From the NCBI RefSeq assembly GCF_014205765.1, contig NZ_JACIIZ010000006.1, positions 124,001 to 188,000 of the forward strand: a DNA stretch of 64,000 bases, read 5' to 3'. A program made the translations under genes and the position numbers. The DNA comes from Nitrospirillum iridis (GTDB lineage Bacteria > Pseudomonadota > Alphaproteobacteria > Azospirillales > Azospirillaceae). Positions 28,058 through 35,987 of the stretch are shown here, in pieces; the stretch's first letter is position 1; each line of letters begins with the position of its first letter. The notes under the pieces were generated by a model, which was given only the letters and a program-made list of their open reading frames with translations, had not been told where the DNA came from and did not search any database.

Positions 28058-29472
28058 CGACCTGGACCGAATGGGCGGGCTACGGCGCCATTCCCCACGG
28101 CAGCGCCGCGCGGCGGCGGCCGCTGGGGATCGTGGATTGGGTGTTGCTGGTGGGCTTCCTGCTGGGCATCTACACCGGCTTCGCCATCCAGATCACACCC
28201 ACGATCCCTTTCCCCGCCGCCATCTCCGGCGTCACCGGCGTTGTGCTGCTGTGGCGACGGCGGCATCGCATCTCGCCCTCAGGGCTGGCCGCCTTCCTGG
28301 GGGTGACCCTGCTGCTGCTGGCGTCCATCCTCTACGCGCCAGGCCTGGACCTGTTGTCCAAGCGCACCACCGGCCTGCTGCAGATGATCTATTCGCTCGC
28401 GATCTCCTACGCCCTGTTCCTGACGGTGGTGGAGGCGGGTGCCGCGGCCTTCTGCCGGCTGATGCTGGTCTTCATCCTGACCATCATCGTGGGCACGCTG
28501 CTGGAAACCTATGCCGGCCTCGCCGTCATCAGCGACGCGGTGCGGCAGAAGATTTACACCTCGGGTGTTTATGACGCCGATATCCGGGACGAACTGCTGT
28601 ACGGCAAGGTGCGCCCCAAGCTGTTCACGTCCGAACCGTCGGCCGTCACCTTCTCCTACACGCTGTTCTCCTTCTGCTGGCTTTTGACCAGCAGCTGGCG
28701 CTACAGGCGCTTGGGCTATCTGGCCATGATGTCGGCCGCCATGGTGGCTATGCCCGGCCCCACCCTGCTGCTGATGCTGCTGCTGCTGGGCCTGCATGAG
28801 ATGGTGCCCAAGGGCGAGGAGCGGACGCCGACCCCGCTGAGCGTCCGCCTGATCAAGATCGGCACCGTGGCCGGGTTGGCCCTGATCGCCTTCGCCATCA
28901 TCGCCGGCTCGGTCTATTCCGCCCGGCTGGACAACATCGCCAACGGCGACGACGAAAGCTTTTTCTACCGGGTCATCGGTCCCTTCCTGGTGACGCTGGA
29001 AGTGGTCAAGAACCATCCCATCCTGGGCATAGGCCTGACGGGCGAGCAGATGATCGCCGACAGCATCGCCACCGTCTTCCTGAGGTCAGGCTCTTTCTCC
29101 CCGCTGTGGAACATCCCGGATCCGCAGGAGGTGATGACCAACTACTTCTGGCTGCACTGGGTTTATCTGGGCATCTGCGGCGGGCTGGTGATGATGCTGG
29201 CCCTGACCGGCTGGCTGCGCAGCCTGGGCGTCCACGCCCTGGCGCTGTGCTGGGTGGGCTGGGCCATCCTGGGCCAGGCCTCCGGCGCCTATGTCAGCCC
29301 CAAGACCTGGACCGTGCTGATGCTGATCGCGGCGTGCAGCATCCTGCATGCCGAGGCCCACAAGCGGAAAACACCCGCCCCCATTCCCGCCCCGCCGCCC
29401 CCGCCGCGGCCCTACCCGCCCGGCACGCTGGTGGCCATCGGCGGCAGCGGCCGGCCCCGCTATCGACCCTAG
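28054..29472 (+). CDS. Polytopic membrane protein, EPS polymerase/O-antigen ligase-like, copy 1
   Basis: 472 residues with about ten to eleven hydrophobic segments; no enzyme motif, as usual for Wzy polymerases and WaaL-type ligases. The hallmarks are a large periplasmic loop (about residues 280-345, SARLDNIANGDDESFFYRV) and a second one around GSFSPLWNIPDPQEV. In an EPS locus with Wzx- and Wzc-like proteins, the polymerase role is the natural reading. The start overlaps the upstream glycosyltransferase. A second, highly similar copy follows after 58 bases. The C-terminus is a Pro-rich cytoplasmic tail. Confidence 0.8.
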   Translation: MTTWTEWAGYGAIPHGSAARRRPLGIVDWVLLVGFLLGIYTGFAIQITPTIPFPAAISGVTGVVLLWRRRHRISPSGLAAFLGVTLLLLASILYAPGLDLLSKRTTGLLQMIYSLAISYALFLTVVEAGAAAFCRLMLVFILTIIVGTLLETYAGLAVISDAVRQKIYTSGVYDADIRDELLYGKVRPKLFTSEPSAVTFSYTLFSFCWLLTSSWRYRRLGYLAMMSAAMVAMPGPTLLLMLLLLGLHEMVPKGEERTPTPLSVRLIKIGTVAGLALIAFAIIAGSVYSARLDNIANGDDESFFYRVIGPFLVTLEVVKNHPILGIGLTGEQMIADSIATVFLRSGSFSPLWNIPDPQEVMTNYFWLHWVYLGICGGLVMMLALTGWLRSLGVHALALCWVGWAILGQASGAYVSPKTWTVLMLIAACSILHAEAHKRKTPAPIPAPPPPPRPYPPGTLVAIGGSGRPRYRP

Positions 29473-29530
29473 CCGGCACCGCCATGAGACCGGCACCCAC
29501 ACCATAGCCACCAAGCCTTGAGGCAGTGCG

Positions 29531-30961
29531 ATGACCCTAGCAACCCAGTGGACGGCCCCCGACATCGGCACGTGGCAGCCGCAACGATCCTGGGAGGTGG
29601 AAGCGCCGCAGGCCGGCATGGCGCTGACCGACTGGACGCTGCTGGTGATCTTCCTCTTGGGCATCTACACCGGCTTCTCCATCCAGATCACCGCCAACAT
29701 CCCCTTCCCCGCCGCCATCTCCGGCGTGGCGGGCGTCGTCCTCCTGTGGCGGCGGCGCCATCGCGTCTCCCCCACCGGGCTTGCGGCCTTCCTGGGGGTG
29801 ACCCTGCTGCTGCTGGCATCCATCCTCTACGCCCCAGGTTTGGACCTGCTGTCCAAGCGCACCACCGGCCTGCTGCAGATGATGTATTCGCTGGTCATCT
29901 CCTACGCCCTGTTCCTGACGGTGGTGGAGGCGGGGGCGGGGGCCTTCTCCCGCCTGATGCTGGTATTCATCGTCACCATCGTCATTGGCACGGTGCTGGA
30001 AAGCTACGCCGGCCTGAACCGCGTCAGCGACGCCGTGCGCCTGGCGATCTATCACCAGGGCATCTACGAATCCGACATCCGGGACGAGATGCTGTATGGC
30101 CGGGTGCGCCCCAAACTGTTCACCACCGAGCCGTCGGCCGTCACCTTCGCCTACACCCTGTTCTCCTTCTGCTGGCTGCTGACCAGTGATTGGCGGCACA
30201 AGCGGCTGGGCTACCTCGCCATGACGGCGGCCGCCATGGTGGCCATGCCCGGGCCCACCCTGCTGCTGCTGGTGCTGTTGCTGGCGCTGCATGAGTTGGG
30301 CCCGGGCGACGACGCCCAGTCGTCCGCCGCCACCCGCATCATCAAGCTGACGGCCGTGGGCGTCCTGGCCTTGGTCGCCTTCGCCATCGTCGGCAGCACC
30401 GTCTACGCCAACCGCCTGAACGAGATCGCCTCAGGCAATGATGAAAGCTTTTTCTACCGCGTCATCGGCCCCTTCCTGGTGGCGGTCGACGTGGTGAAGC
30501 ACCATCCCATCCTGGGCGTGGGGCTGACGGGCGAACAGCTGGTCAGTGATAACATCGCCGATGTCTTCCTGCGCTCCGGCGCCTTCTCGCCCCTATGGAA
30601 TATCCCGGAGCCCAACGAGGTCCTGATCAACTATTTCTTCCTGCACTGGGTCTATCTGGGCCTGTGCGGCGGCGTCGTCCTGATCCTGGCCATCAGCGGC
30701 TGGCTGCGGGCGCTGGGCGTGCGCGCCCTGCTGATGTGCTGGCTGGCCTGGGCGGTGCTGGGCCAGGCCTCGGGCGCCTATGTCAGCCCCAAGACCTGGA
30801 CCGTGCTGTTCCTGATCGGCGCCTGCAGCGTGCTGCACGCCCAGGCCAAGCGCCGGACGCCGGCACCGGTGCCGGCCCCTATGGAGCCAACCCAGATCCT
30901 GCCGGCGGCGGCCCTGCCACCCGGCCCGCCCACCATCCCACCCCTGGCGACCTCGCACTGA
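29531..30961 (+). CDS. Polytopic membrane protein, EPS polymerase/O-antigen ligase-like, copy 2
   Basis: 476 residues, paralogue of the gene just before it, with the same topology and the same periplasmic-loop motifs (NDESFFYRVIGPFL, GAFSPLWNIPEPNEV). It has its own GAGG ribosome site before ATG 29531. Differences cluster in the extreme N-terminus, the hydrophilic loop around residue 258-270 (GPGDDAQSSAATRI) and the C-terminal tail. One copy could be the Wzy polymerase and the other a ligase or a polymerase for another linkage; the sequence does not say which. Confidence 0.8.
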   Translation: MTLATQWTAPDIGTWQPQRSWEVEAPQAGMALTDWTLLVIFLLGIYTGFSIQITANIPFPAAISGVAGVVLLWRRRHRVSPTGLAAFLGVTLLLLASILYAPGLDLLSKRTTGLLQMMYSLVISYALFLTVVEAGAGAFSRLMLVFIVTIVIGTVLESYAGLNRVSDAVRLAIYHQGIYESDIRDEMLYGRVRPKLFTTEPSAVTFAYTLFSFCWLLTSDWRHKRLGYLAMTAAAMVAMPGPTLLLLVLLLALHELGPGDDAQSSAATRIIKLTAVGVLALVAFAIVGSTVYANRLNEIASGNDESFFYRVIGPFLVAVDVVKHHPILGVGLTGEQLVSDNIADVFLRSGAFSPLWNIPEPNEVLINYFFLHWVYLGLCGGVVLILAISGWLRALGVRALLMCWLAWAVLGQASGAYVSPKTWTVLFLIGACSVLHAQAKRRTPAPVPAPMEPTQILPAAALPPGPPTIPPLATSH

Positions 30962-30988
30962 CCTGACCGGCAAGAGGGAGCACTGCCC

Positions 30989-31231
30989 ATGGACCTCTGG
31001 CCCGATGCTGCCCCCACCGACCCTGACTCTCCCAGCGACAGAACCACCGTCGTGGCGGCCGCATCCCCGTCGCCGTTCGAGATCGCCGGCGGCGCCATCG
31101 ACCTGCCACCCAGCGCATCCGAACGGCGGGCCGCAGCCGCCATGGCGCGGGCGGCCTATGCCCTGTCGGCCCAGGCGGGCGGACGGCGCCCCGCCATGAT
31201 GCAAGAAACCGGGCTGTCGCTGATCATATAG
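30989..31231 (+). CDS. Small hypothetical protein
   Basis: 80 residues, GGGAG nine bases before the ATG. Acidic, Pro/Ser-rich N-terminal half and an Ala-rich helical second half (SASERRAAAAMARAAYALSA). No recognised domain, signal peptide or membrane segment. It follows the second polymerase-like gene by 27 bases and is the last plus-strand gene before the inverted low-GC cassette. Ribosome site, GC-rich codon use and operon position support it; length and composition leave doubt. Confidence 0.45.
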   Translation: MDLWPDAAPTDPDSPSDRTTVVAAASPSPFEIAGGAIDLPPSASERRAAAAMARAAYALSAQAGGRRPAMMQETGLSLII

Positions 31232-31243
31232 ATCGGGGGTCCC

Positions 31244-31741
31244 TCACACACATCCGACATGTCCGGTGAGCACGACCCATCGGCCGAACGCGTTGAGAAC
31301 CCAGAACTGGCCGCCACAGCCCGTCACACCAGCCGAAACCAGCGCGACATGCCACAGCGGCATCGCTATGAATCTGGCATCCATCAACGGGTGTGGCGCG
31401 CAATTTGGTTTATGTCCGTCGTCAATATACATCCCGAAACAAAATTCATAGCCTTCACTCTCGCTGAATTTATGAATAATTGCCTTCGGGTATTTATTTT
31501 TCATTACATCAAATATATCGTCGCTGTGATCATCTCCATTGATCGAAAAATAATACTCCCCCTCCATATCACTGGATCCAATATAACTTATGAGGGCTGC
31601 CAGTGCGGAACGCTCCATATCTTCTGCATCGAATGACATCGGCGCGAACTTTAACATGAGGAAAAGACATAAAAGCGCAGAAAACGAGAGAACGGATAGG
31701 GTGCGACATATCCATCGCCCGGCCAATCTAGGAATACGCAT
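31244..31741 (-). CDS. Putative immunity protein 2, membrane-anchored, paralogue of the next gene
   Basis: 165 residues, low-GC coding sequence. One N-terminal transmembrane segment (about 13-33, LSVLSFSALLCLFLMLKFAP), probably a signal anchor, and a C-terminal domain most likely in the periplasm. The domain matches the 31893-32402 product: YYFSINGDD near the front, a CX12C pair (EFCFGMYIDDGHKPNC), ARFIAMPLWHVALVSAGVTG and CGG, then a final GRWVVLTGHVGC. No known family recognised. It is third in the minus-strand toxin cassette, 151 bases after its paralogue. Immunity function is inferred from position, anchor and duplication. Confidence 0.65.
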   Translation of the reverse strand: MRIPRLAGRWICRTLSVLSFSALLCLFLMLKFAPMSFDAEDMERSALAALISYIGSSDMEGEYYFSINGDDHSDDIFDVMKNKYPKAIIHKFSESEGYEFCFGMYIDDGHKPNCAPHPLMDARFIAMPLWHVALVSAGVTGCGGQFWVLNAFGRWVVLTGHVGCV

Positions 31742-31892
31742 TCTCAGTTCCCCTGGTGATGGAGCGAAACATCGCCGGTCTATATCTCAATTTTAGGAAT
31801 GCATTGGCTTTGATATTCCGTCCGCGCGGCACACATCGACGTCCAGGTACTTCCGCTTCCTGGATCGTCACTATGACGATAGGCTACCAGCC

Positions 31893-32402
31893 TCAGGGCT
31901 GCTGGTCCGAGACGACAACGCCCAGGGTGCAGCAGTTAATGTGAGACTTCAGTAAGTACCATTTGCCGGCGATTTTTGCCGCCATCCCTCTGCCGCCACA
32001 TCCGCGTGTTGTGAAACTAACGAAGGCCAAATATTTTGCTGGCATGTGCTCAAACCTGGCGCGAAGGATATTTTTGTCTTCGCACGAACTGTCCTGATCT
32101 CGTTCATCCGGCACATTGCATTCCGGAAGCTCACTTAAATTGTGTATGGATATAATATTATTGCCATTATTACTGATAATACTATTTTCAGGATCGCGTC
32201 CATTTATTGATATATAGACATCACCCTTCTCAATACCCAGATATTCACATACGAGAACCGCGGCCGCTTGATCAGCATCCTCGACAAAGACCCCGGGAGA
32301 ATCATATATAAATATGTATATTATAAATAACAATGCCAAGAACGAGAAAGCGCCAATCGACATTGATATAGATATCAATATGCGTTTCATGTATTTAATC
32401 AT
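31893..32402 (-). CDS. Putative immunity protein 1, membrane-anchored
   Basis: 169 residues from the ATG at 32402 (MIKYMKRILI), three bases after the stop of the putative toxin gene, so co-translated with it. Transmembrane anchor at about residues 8-31 (ISISMSIGAFSFLALLFIIY). Then VYISINGRDPENSI, a CX11C pair (ECNVPDERDQDSSC), ARFEHMPAKYLAFVSF, RGCGG and KWYLLKSHINCC. These blocks align with the 31244-31741 protein. The conserved cysteines suggest a disulfide-bonded domain outside the cytoplasm. Very A/T-rich for this genome. No known family recognised. Confidence 0.68.
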   Translation of the reverse strand: MIKYMKRILISISMSIGAFSFLALLFIIYIFIYDSPGVFVEDADQAAAVLVCEYLGIEKGDVYISINGRDPENSIISNNGNNIISIHNLSELPECNVPDERDQDSSCEDKNILRARFEHMPAKYLAFVSFTTRGCGGRGMAAKIAGKWYLLKSHINCCTLGVVVSDQQP

Positions 32403-32404
32403 GA

Positions 32405-33370
32405 TCACTTTCCCGGCATGTGGGCAATAGCAAAAGCATCGGCGCAACATTCATCGTCCGGCCCGCAATTCCCGCCTTGCTTCTGATGCCCCAACTCGTG
32501 CCGGAGAAAAAATTGCATACTTTGTCTGGCTGTGGTCTTCTTCAGCCCAAGTCCCGGAATTGCGGTCGGCGCCGCCGCACTCATATAAATTTTCGACGTA
32601 TTGGTTCTCGGATCTGTCAATCCGCCAGCTACGAATCCACCTGTCAATCCGTTGGCCTGCGAAAGTGCAGCCTCCATCGATCCTGACAGCAATGGATCGT
32701 CCATGGTTTTTGTGGTGGCTGCGAACCAAGGAACAAAAGAAAATCTTTCAAAATCCTGCTTTGAAATGAGTCCATCCCTCAGCATTCCCGCCAATTCTTC
32801 GTTAAATAATTTCTTCGCGTCAGCTTGACTAAGTATCTCGTTTTTATATATTGGGTATATTCCGCATGTTTTGGGTGCGTTTTGCGCCCCCTTCTTTTCG
32901 GGCGCAATAGAGGGTTGCTTCGGCGCGGCCCCAGCTCCCACCTGCTTAACCTTGACGGGTTCCTTCGATGCCCCGCCGCCCTCATCCGTCCAACGCCCAT
33001 GGTCATCTCGCGGCTGGTCAGGGCTGTACTTCGCCAGGTTGTCATTGGCCCGCGCCAGCCGGACAGCGGCGTCCCAATCCAGATCGGACAGACGCAGGTG
33101 CACGGCGCGGATCATGGCCTGGGGCAGGTCGCCCCGGTTCAGCGCGGCGGCAATCTTGGTGAGGCCAGGCAGGATGGCGGCATTCGGCTCCGCGCCAGCG
33201 TAGGCGCGCTTCAGCAACACAGCCACTTCGGCCGCTGAACGGGCATGGAAGCCACCGGCGCCCTTGGCCAGCAGGGGCACGCCGGCCAGGGCCAAGCCCT
33301 CGGCCGTACAACTGAGGCCCAGGGCGCCAGGACCATTGCTCAGGCGATATCGACGCTGCCAACCGTCCAT
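32405..33370 (-). CDS. Putative SOS-induced modular toxin with C-terminal zincin domain
   Basis: 321 residues. N-terminal module (1-113) is GC-rich and host-like (WQRRYRLSNGPGALGLS, VHLRLSDLDWDAAVRLARA). A linker motif KYSPDQPRDDHGRWTDEGG (114-132) follows; this PRDxxGRWT signature is known at domain borders in phage-related and toxin-like proteins. After it the DNA turns low-GC. The C-terminal domain (165-321) ends with HELGH (291-295) and ECCADAFAIAHMP (307-319), the HExxH...ExxA[DN]xFA pattern of ImmA/IrrE-type zinc peptidases, with Glu292 catalytic and His291, His295, Glu307 as likely Zn ligands. No signal peptide. GGGAG precedes the ATG. Two immunity-like genes follow. Toxin role is inference; an ImmA-like regulator protease is the alternative. 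Confidence 0.72.
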   Translation of the reverse strand: MDGWQRRYRLSNGPGALGLSCTAEGLALAGVPLLAKGAGGFHARSAAEVAVLLKRAYAGAEPNAAILPGLTKIAAALNRGDLPQAMIRAVHLRLSDLDWDAAVRLARANDNLAKYSPDQPRDDHGRWTDEGGGASKEPVKVKQVGAGAAPKQPSIAPEKKGAQNAPKTCGIYPIYKNEILSQADAKKLFNEELAGMLRDGLISKQDFERFSFVPWFAATTKTMDDPLLSGSMEAALSQANGLTGGFVAGGLTDPRTNTSKIYMSAAAPTAIPGLGLKKTTARQSMQFFLRHELGHQKQGGNCGPDDECCADAFAIAHMPGK

Positions 33371-33397
33371 GCTTGCTCTCCCTGTTAAAGGAAGAGC

Positions 33398-33426
33398 ACT
33401 ATATGTTCTTATTTTGTTCTAGTCAA
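33398..33426 (-). promoter_or_regulatory. Sigma70-type promoter with LexA box in the spacer
   Basis: On the minus strand TTGACT (33426-33421), a 17-base spacer and TATAGT (33403-33398), ending 27 bases before the toxin ATG. The spacer holds GTTC-N7-GTTC (33405-33419 on the plus strand), the exact consensus of the alphaproteobacterial LexA site. A repressor there would block RNA polymerase, giving DNA-damage induction of the cassette. Confidence 0.8.
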
Positions 33427-33463
33427 CTTATGCGCGAACCCGCAGGTCACCTCAAGCGCGCCA

Positions 33464-34297
33464 CTACTCCCGCGCCAACTCCGCCGCGATGTTGGCCAAG
33501 GCGCCGGGGGAGTCCTGCCGGGACAGGAACAGGAAGTTGTTCACGTAGTCGCCAAACTGGCTGCGGGCCAGGCCCGGGCGGTAGTCCGCGATGTCCTCCG
33601 GCCGCTGCATGGTCACCGCGTCGAAGGCGTCCAAGGTGCGCAGCTGGCCGCGATAGAGGAAGTAGCCCTGGTAATCGATGGCATCGAAGAAGCGGGCGAT
33701 GCGGTCGATGGACCCACGTGAATGGCGTTCCTCGATCTCCACCAGGATGCGGGGGTGGGAGCGGGCGATGGTTTGCCGGCTGCCCTCCAGCACCGCTTCC
33801 TCATGCCCCTCGACATCGATCTTGATGAAGGCGACGTCGCCGGAATAGACGGCGTCCAGGGGGGCCGAGGTCACCTTGATCTCGCGCTGCGCCGGCTGAT
33901 CGGCCAGCGCCGTGGGCGACAGGGTGGACAGGCCGGTCTCCGCCAGCCCCCCCACCAGGGGGATGTGCAGGCGGGCGATGCCGGAGGAGTGGGACAGCGC
34001 CGTGGGATAGACCACGACATTATCACCGAACTTGGCCGCCAGGCGGTCCGCCAGCCAGGGCACAGGCTCGAACGCATAGACGCGCCGGGCATAGGGCCGC
34101 ATGAAGTGGATGTAGCAGCCTTCGTTGGCGCCCACGTCGATGGCATCGCGCCCGGGTTCGCACAGATGGCGCACCAGGCGGGTTTCGGATTCACCGAAAT
34201 GCTCGAAATACTTGTGTTCAAGCCACAGCATCATCGGCGTGGGACAGACGGTGCGAACCAGTTGTTTCGCACCCCGTCTCAGCGCACCGGGGATCAT
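33464..34297 (-). CDS. FkbM-family methyltransferase
   Basis: 277 residues from ATG 34297, overlapping the flippase gene stop (ATGA). SAM-dependent methyltransferase with motif I AIDVGANEGCYIHFMRPY, the acidic residue in VYAFEPVPWL, and FIKIDVEGHEEAVLEGSRQT, the FkbM signature. Enzymes of this family O-methylate sugars or fatty chains; here methylation of an EPS sugar is the likely job. It is the last gene of the minus-strand gmd-fcl-flippase run; the toxin cassette downstream has its own promoter. Confidence 0.9.
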   Translation of the reverse strand: MIPGALRRGAKQLVRTVCPTPMMLWLEHKYFEHFGESETRLVRHLCEPGRDAIDVGANEGCYIHFMRPYARRVYAFEPVPWLADRLAAKFGDNVVVYPTALSHSSGIARLHIPLVGGLAETGLSTLSPTALADQPAQREIKVTSAPLDAVYSGDVAFIKIDVEGHEEAVLEGSRQTIARSHPRILVEIEERHSRGSIDRIARFFDAIDYQGYFLYRGQLRTLDAFDAVTMQRPEDIADYRPGLARSQFGDYVNNFLFLSRQDSPGALANIAAELARE

Positions 34298-35829
34298 TCG
34301 GCCACCTCCTCCGCGAAGGACGCTGCCGGCTGGGGCCGGGACACAAGGGACTGGACGACGCTCTTCAGGGCGTCCCGGCTCTGCCGTATCAGCAGGAAAC
34401 TGAGCCCGGCGGTGAGGATACCCACCGCCGCGGCCACGGCCAGCGCCACCAGGGGGGCCACCAGCAGGCTGTCGGGCATCACACCATGCCGTGCGACCCA
34501 GACGACGCCGGCCACCGCCAGCGAGGCCCACACCGAGGGCATGATACGGACATAGAGATCACGCTGGGTCACCGGCCCATGGACGGCCGCCAGGTAGAAG
34601 CAGACCGGCAGGCGCACCACCAGGCCCATCGCGGCATAGGCGGCGGCCACGCCCACCGCCCCGAAGGGGATGCCGGCGACGAAGGAGGCCACGGCCAGGC
34701 CCACATCGATGGCGGTGGCCCGCAACAGGTCGCTCGGGCGCCCCTGGGGCAGGTAGATCAGGCCGGCGGTCATCAGGGTGGGCTGGACGGCGGCCACCAG
34801 AGCGAAACAGGTGATGAGGGGCGACATCGCCTCCCACTTCGGGCCAAACAGCAGGTCGGTCACCCAGTCGGACGCGACGGCGGCACCCGCGGCGGCCGGC
34901 ATGGTCACCATGGCCACCCGCTCGATCAGGACACCGAAGGCCCGGCGGAAGCGGTGAGGTTCGTCCACCAGGCGGCTCAACGCCGGCATGGCGACGGAAT
35001 AGAGCGGGGCGTTGATGCTGTTGATGGGCACCAGCACCAGACGCGCCGCCCGCTCGTAGAGGCCCAAGGTCGCCGCACCGAACAGGCGGCCCACCAGGAT
35101 CTGGTCGATGCTGCGGCCCAGGGTCGACAGGATGCCGCAACCGGAAACCGACAGGCCGAAGCCCAGCAGGCCCGGGATGCCCGGCGTGCGCCGCGGCGGC
35201 GACGGGCGCCAGCGGCACAGCGCCCAGCACCCGGCCATCACCAGGAAGGGGGCGGTCACGCGCTGCGCCACCAGGGCCCAGTAGCCCCACCCCTGAAAGG
35301 CGAGGACGACGGCCACGACGAACGCCAGCAATTCGCTGCCCGTCTCGACGATGGCGATGGCGGAGAAGCGCATCTGCCGGCGCAGCAGGGCCCAGTGCTG
35401 GACCGTGGCGCCGCTCATGACGAATCCCAGCGCCAGCCAGCGGGTGACAGGCACCAGGTTGGGCTGCCCGTAGAAGCTTGCGATCGCCGGCGCGCCCACC
35501 GCCAGGCAGGCGGCGATCAGGCAGCCGGCGCCGGTGTTGATCCAGAACAGGGCGCTGACCTGGTCGTGGGTGATGTCCGTGCGCTGCATGGTGGCGGCGG
35601 ACAGACCCAGTTCCTTCACGATTTCGAATAGGGCGGTCAGGGCGCCCACCATGGCGATGAGACCGAACTCCGCCGGGGCCAGCACACGGGCCAGCACGAT
35701 GACGGAGCCGAACTGGGCCACCAGCTTCACCAGCTGCGCGGCCATCATGATGGTGCCCCCACGGGTCGCCCGGCGGCCGATATCGCCAACCAGGTGATCG
35801 GTATTCAGATCGCCGTTCCGATCACGCAT
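34294..35829 (-). CDS. Polysaccharide flippase (Wzx/PST family)
   Basis: 511 residues, about twelve to fourteen transmembrane segments, MOP superfamily. The N-terminus GTIMMAAQLVKLVAQFGSVI, then LARVLAPAEFGLIAMVGALT is typical of the WzxC/AmsL/ExoT-type group. It would flip the lipid-linked repeat unit to the periplasm. ATG 35829 has GAGAGG five bases upstream; a GTG two codons earlier is possible. It ends four bases into the FkbM gene. Gap to fcl is 158 bases. Confidence 0.9.
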   Translation of the reverse strand: MRDRNGDLNTDHLVGDIGRRATRGGTIMMAAQLVKLVAQFGSVIVLARVLAPAEFGLIAMVGALTALFEIVKELGLSAATMQRTDITHDQVSALFWINTGAGCLIAACLAVGAPAIASFYGQPNLVPVTRWLALGFVMSGATVQHWALLRRQMRFSAIAIVETGSELLAFVVAVVLAFQGWGYWALVAQRVTAPFLVMAGCWALCRWRPSPPRRTPGIPGLLGFGLSVSGCGILSTLGRSIDQILVGRLFGAATLGLYERAARLVLVPINSINAPLYSVAMPALSRLVDEPHRFRRAFGVLIERVAMVTMPAAAGAAVASDWVTDLLFGPKWEAMSPLITCFALVAAVQPTLMTAGLIYLPQGRPSDLLRATAIDVGLAVASFVAGIPFGAVGVAAAYAAMGLVVRLPVCFYLAAVHGPVTQRDLYVRIMPSVWASLAVAGVVWVARHGVMPDSLLVAPLVALAVAAAVGILTAGLSFLLIRQSRDALKSVVQSLVSRPQPAASFAEEVAE

Positions 35830-35987
35830 TAACACCTCTCACCGGCGGCCCGACACGCGGGCGGCCGTTGCTGGGATGGGGAGCCAATGCCCGGCCCGGC
35901 AAGGGCAATCACCGGGCCGGGCATCGGCAGCGGCGGCCGGATCCCGGGGGGTATGGTGGGCACTGGCCGCCGCAGGGACGTCCGTTG

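Larger units (their letters stand above)
28054..30961 (+). repeat. Tandem gene duplication of the polymerase-like gene
   Basis: The two adjacent genes share long near-identical stretches at both protein and DNA level; for example GLAAFLGVTLLLLASILYAP and LDLLSKRTTGLLQM are the same in both. The N-terminal leaders (about 30 residues), the short hydrophilic loop near residue 250-260 and the Pro-rich tails differ. The 58-base spacer is not repeated. This is a direct tandem duplication that has since diverged. Confidence 0.9.

Noticed and set aside
31259-31636. 125-codon plus-strand frame overlapping immunity-like gene 2
   Set aside because: The minus-strand reading has an anchor helix and aligns with a neighbouring paralogue; the plus-strand frame shows neither.
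32405-33370. Reading the zincin gene as a phage head-morphogenesis protein because of the PRDxxGRWT motif
   Set aside because: No other phage genes are nearby, and the HELGH peptidase end plus two anchored partners fit a toxin module better.
32405-33370. Reading the zincin gene as an ICE-type ImmA anti-repressor
   Set aside because: ImmA pairs with a helix-turn-helix repressor such as ImmR; none is present, and the following genes encode membrane proteins. Kept only as an alternative.
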